From Candidatus Faecalibacterium faecipullorum (GTDB taxonomy: Bacteria; Bacillota; Clostridia; Oscillospirales; Ruminococcaceae), in assembly GCA_019118985.1 (NCBI GenBank), contig DWXX01000072.1, forward strand, positions 1 through 6,824: 6,824 nucleotides of DNA. The letters run 5' to 3'. The notes under the pieces were generated by a model. It saw only the letters and a list, made by a program, of their open reading frames with translations, searched no databases and was not told the origin of the DNA. The position numbers and the translations under genes were made by a program. Positions 5,195 to 6,824 of the stretch are shown one piece after another (position 1 is the first letter of the stretch; every line of letters starts with the position of its first letter).

Positions 5195-6168
5195 CCGCCG
5201 GGCAGAGCCCCCGGCAGGCCCTGGCCGAGGTAAAAGCCCGCCTTGCGGCCGCCGGCTGCCCCGACGCCGCCTTCGACGCGGCGGAACTGTTCCGGCTGGC
5301 CGCCGGGCGGGACGCCCGCCTGTCCGACCGGCCGCTGACCGAAGGGGAGGCCGCCCGCCTGGAAGAGGTGACTGCCCGCCGCGCCGGGCGGGAGCCGCTG
5401 CAGTACATCTGCGGGCGGTGGCCCTTTCTGACCTTTGAGCTGGCGGTGGGGCCGGGGGTGCTCTGCCCGCGGCCCGACACCGAGGTGGTGGCCGAAGAGG
5501 CCGTCCGCCTGCTGGAAGGGGCGGCGGCCCCCCGGGTGCTGGACCTCTGCGCCGGCACCGGCTGCCTTGGCATCGGGGTCAAGGCGCTGCGCCCTGACGC
5601 CCGTGTCACCTGCCTGGAAAAGAGCCCCGACGCCCTGCGCTATCTGCGGCTGAACGCCCGCTGCGCCCTCGCCGGGCTGCCCGACGCCGCCCCCGGCGGG
5701 CCGGGGTGGGGGATGGAAGACCTGCTGGAGCCCGACCCCTTTGAGGAGGCGGCGCTGTTTGCGCAGCTGGGCCTGCCCGGCGGGGAAGAGGCGGTGACGG
5801 TGGCGGAAGGGGACCTGCTGACCTACTGGCAGACCCTGCCGGCGGGGGGGCTCGACCTCATCGTCTCCAACCCACCCTACCTGACGGCCGGGGAGATGGC
5901 GCACCTGCAGCCCGAGACGGCGCGGGAGCCCGCCATGGCCCTGGCCGCCGGCGCCGACGGGCTGGACTTCTACCGGGTGATCGCGGCGCGCTATCAGCGG
6001 GCGCTGGCCCCCGGCGGGGCGCTGGTGCTGGAGATCGGCTGGCAGCAGCGGCAGGCGGTGACCGCCCTGCTGATGCAGGCCGGCTGGGCCGACGTGGCCT
6101 GCCGGCAGGACTACGGCGGGCGTGACCGCTGCATCACCGCCCGCGCCCCGCAGGAAGCAACAACTTAG
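5191..6168 (+). CDS. prmC: Peptide chain release factor N5-glutamine methyltransferase
   Basis: 325 aa from GTG 5191 (326 aa if GTG 5188 is used). PrmC methylates the glutamine of the GGQ motif in release factors RF1 and RF2, using S-adenosylmethionine, in the cytoplasm. The N-terminal helical release-factor-binding region carries GREPLQYICG (66-75). The methyltransferase core has PRPDTEVV (93-100), SAM-binding motif I VLDLCAGTGCLG (116-127), acidic E143 at the end of the second strand, and catalytic NPPY at 227-230. The C-terminal end has GWQQRQAV and the DYGGRDR signature. It is longer than typical homologues (E. coli 277 aa). The excess is a Pro/Gly/acid-rich stretch at about 163-203, between the LNA segment and the E-G-D-L strand. 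It is last in the inferred operon and is followed by recA rather than by prfA, its usual neighbour in many bacteria. It ends in TAG at 6166-6168. Confidence 0.95.
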   Translation: MTAGQSPRQALAEVKARLAAAGCPDAAFDAAELFRLAAGRDARLSDRPLTEGEAARLEEVTARRAGREPLQYICGRWPFLTFELAVGPGVLCPRPDTEVVAEEAVRLLEGAAAPRVLDLCAGTGCLGIGVKALRPDARVTCLEKSPDALRYLRLNARCALAGLPDAAPGGPGWGMEDLLEPDPFEEAALFAQLGLPGGEEAVTVAEGDLLTYWQTLPAGGLDLIVSNPPYLTAGEMAHLQPETAREPAMALAAGADGLDFYRVIAARYQRALAPGGALVLEIGWQQRQAVTALLMQAGWADVACRQDYGGRDRCITARAPQEATT

Positions 6169-6170
6169 TG

Positions 6171-6198
6171 TTGTAATTTTGCCGATTTGTGGTATACT
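6171..6198 (+). promoter_or_regulatory. recA promoter
   Basis: TTGTAA (6171-6176), a 16-nt spacer and TATACT (6193-6198), with TG at 6190-6191 making an extended -10, form a good sigma-A-type promoter in the 69-nt gap after prmC. The start point should be near 6204. I see no LexA-type box (GAAC-N4-GTTC or CGAAC-based) over or next to it. A weak 5-bp hairpin (6160-6174) overlaps the prmC stop and the -35 but is too AT-rich to call a terminator. Confidence 0.7.
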
Positions 6199-6237
6199 GT
6201 AAGAAAAACGTATTCCATGGTAAAGGAGCATCAGGGT

Positions 6238-6824
6238 ATGGCAAAAAATCAGAACACCGCCGTGGCCGCCGCGGTCAAAAAGACCGAGCCGGACGCCAAA
6301 AAAGAGGCGCTGACCACCGCGCTGGCGCAGATCGAAAAGCAGTTTGGCAAAGGGGCCATCATGAAGCTGGGGGATAACGCCGCCTTGCAGGTGGAGGCCA
6401 TCTCCACCGGCAGCTTGGGGCTGGACCTGGCCCTGGGGGTCGGGGGGGTGCCCCGCGGGCGGATCGTCGAGATCTACGGCCCTGAATCCAGCGGCAAGAC
6501 CACCCTGGCGCTGCACATCCTGGCCGAGGCGCAGAAAAAGGGGGGCGAGGTGGCCTTCGTCGACGTCGAGCACGCCCTTGACCCCAACTACGCCGCCGCC
6601 CTCGGGGTGGACATCAACAGCCTGCTGGTCAGCCAGCCCGACACCGGCGAGCAGGCCATGGAGATCTGCGAGGCGCTGGTCCGCTCGGGGGCCATCGACG
6701 CCATCGTCATCGACTCGGTGGCGGCCATGGTGCCCCGCGCCGAGATCGAGGGCGAGATGGGCGACAGCCATGTGGGCCTGCAGGCCCGCCTGATGAGCCA
6801 GGCCATGCGCAAGCTGACGTCGGT
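6238..6824 (+). CDS. recA: RecA recombinase (partial, 3' end outside window)
   Basis: 195 codons are visible before the right edge. RecA forms filaments on single-stranded DNA, drives strand exchange and stimulates LexA self-cleavage. Visible landmarks: N-terminal IEKQFGKGAIMKLG (32-45), SLGLDLALGVGGVPRGR (59-75), Walker A GPESSGKTT (81-89), catalytic Glu111 in FVDVEHALDP, Walker B ending in D159 (AIVIDS), and the L1 DNA-binding loop region from VPRAEIEGEMGDSHVGL to SQAMRKLT. Numbering is shifted by 15 from E. coli because of a longer, Ala/Lys-rich N-terminus. ATG 6238 is chosen because AAAGGAG (6222-6228) lies 9 nt upstream. An in-frame ATG at 6217 has no ribosome binding site. All key residues seen are intact, so this should be a functional gene whose end lies outside. 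Confidence 0.97.
   Translation, partial: MAKNQNTAVAAAVKKTEPDAKKEALTTALAQIEKQFGKGAIMKLGDNAALQVEAISTGSLGLDLALGVGGVPRGRIVEIYGPESSGKTTLALHILAEAQKKGGEVAFVDVEHALDPNYAAALGVDINSLLVSQPDTGEQAMEICEALVRSGAIDAIVIDSVAAMVPRAEIEGEMGDSHVGLQARLMSQAMRKLTS

Noticed and set aside
6160..6180. Terminator between prmC and recA
   Set aside because: The ACAAC/GTTGT stem is only 5 bp and AT-rich with a short T run, and it overlaps the recA -35. Read-through from prmC into recA is possible.
6217..6237. Upstream in-frame ATG as the recA start
   Set aside because: No ribosome binding site precedes it, and the real one (6222-6228) would lie inside the coding region. ATG 6238 has normal spacing.
711..6771. Long minus-strand open frames (711-2354, 2711-5065, 5017-6771)
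   Set aside because: They lie antisense to well-supported genes and have His/Gln/Gly/Val-rich translations typical of shadow frames in high-GC DNA, with no domains.

Overview
The window looks like a chromosomal segment of a GC-rich Gram-positive gut-type Clostridia, most likely Oscillospiraceae/Ruminococcaceae. Three things suggest this: the DUF1385 (YqhQ)-prmC pair, strong GGAGG-type ribosome binding sites, and a 29-codon holin-like type I toxin of a kind common in Firmicutes. The assignment is inference; no rRNA or other taxonomic marker is present, although recA would serve as one.

Left region (1-~700): visibly lower in GC than the rest, with no ordinary gene. It opens with the broken end of a phage-type Bro-N antirepressor domain (3-98). 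Next comes a 119-bp imperfect palindrome (132-250) built from two opposed arrays of 9-bp units. A compact type I toxin-antitoxin locus follows. The minus-strand toxin peptide is at 519-430. A plus-strand antisense RNA starts from a consensus promoter (TTGACA-17-TATACT, 306-334) and ends at a hairpin terminator (386-431) against the toxin stop codon. The toxin leader (~612-520) holds a CCCCCTT tract that can pair with the toxin Shine-Dalgarno. Terminator-like hairpins lie on both sides (253-294 minus, 646-691 plus).

Right region (700-6824): high GC, all genes on the plus strand and tightly packed. An extended -10 promoter, with a perfect 13-bp palindrome just upstream (706-718), leads into an exported lipoprotein with FG-GAP-like acidic loops (765-2057), an OmpR-family response regulator (2071-2766), a membrane histidine kinase (2768-4225), a YqhQ/DUF1385 membrane protein (4244-5194) and PrmC release-factor methyltransferase (5191-6168). 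Gaps are 13, 1 and 18 nt, then a 4-nt overlap, so this is probably one operon: a lipoprotein plus two-component signalling set joined to a translation-linked pair. recA follows from its own promoter and runs off the right edge.

The most noteworthy material is in the left region: the toxin-antitoxin RNA pair with its possible leader switch, and the 9-bp-phased inverted array, whose function I cannot assign. The type I toxin-antitoxin class is already known, so I do not claim a new system class.
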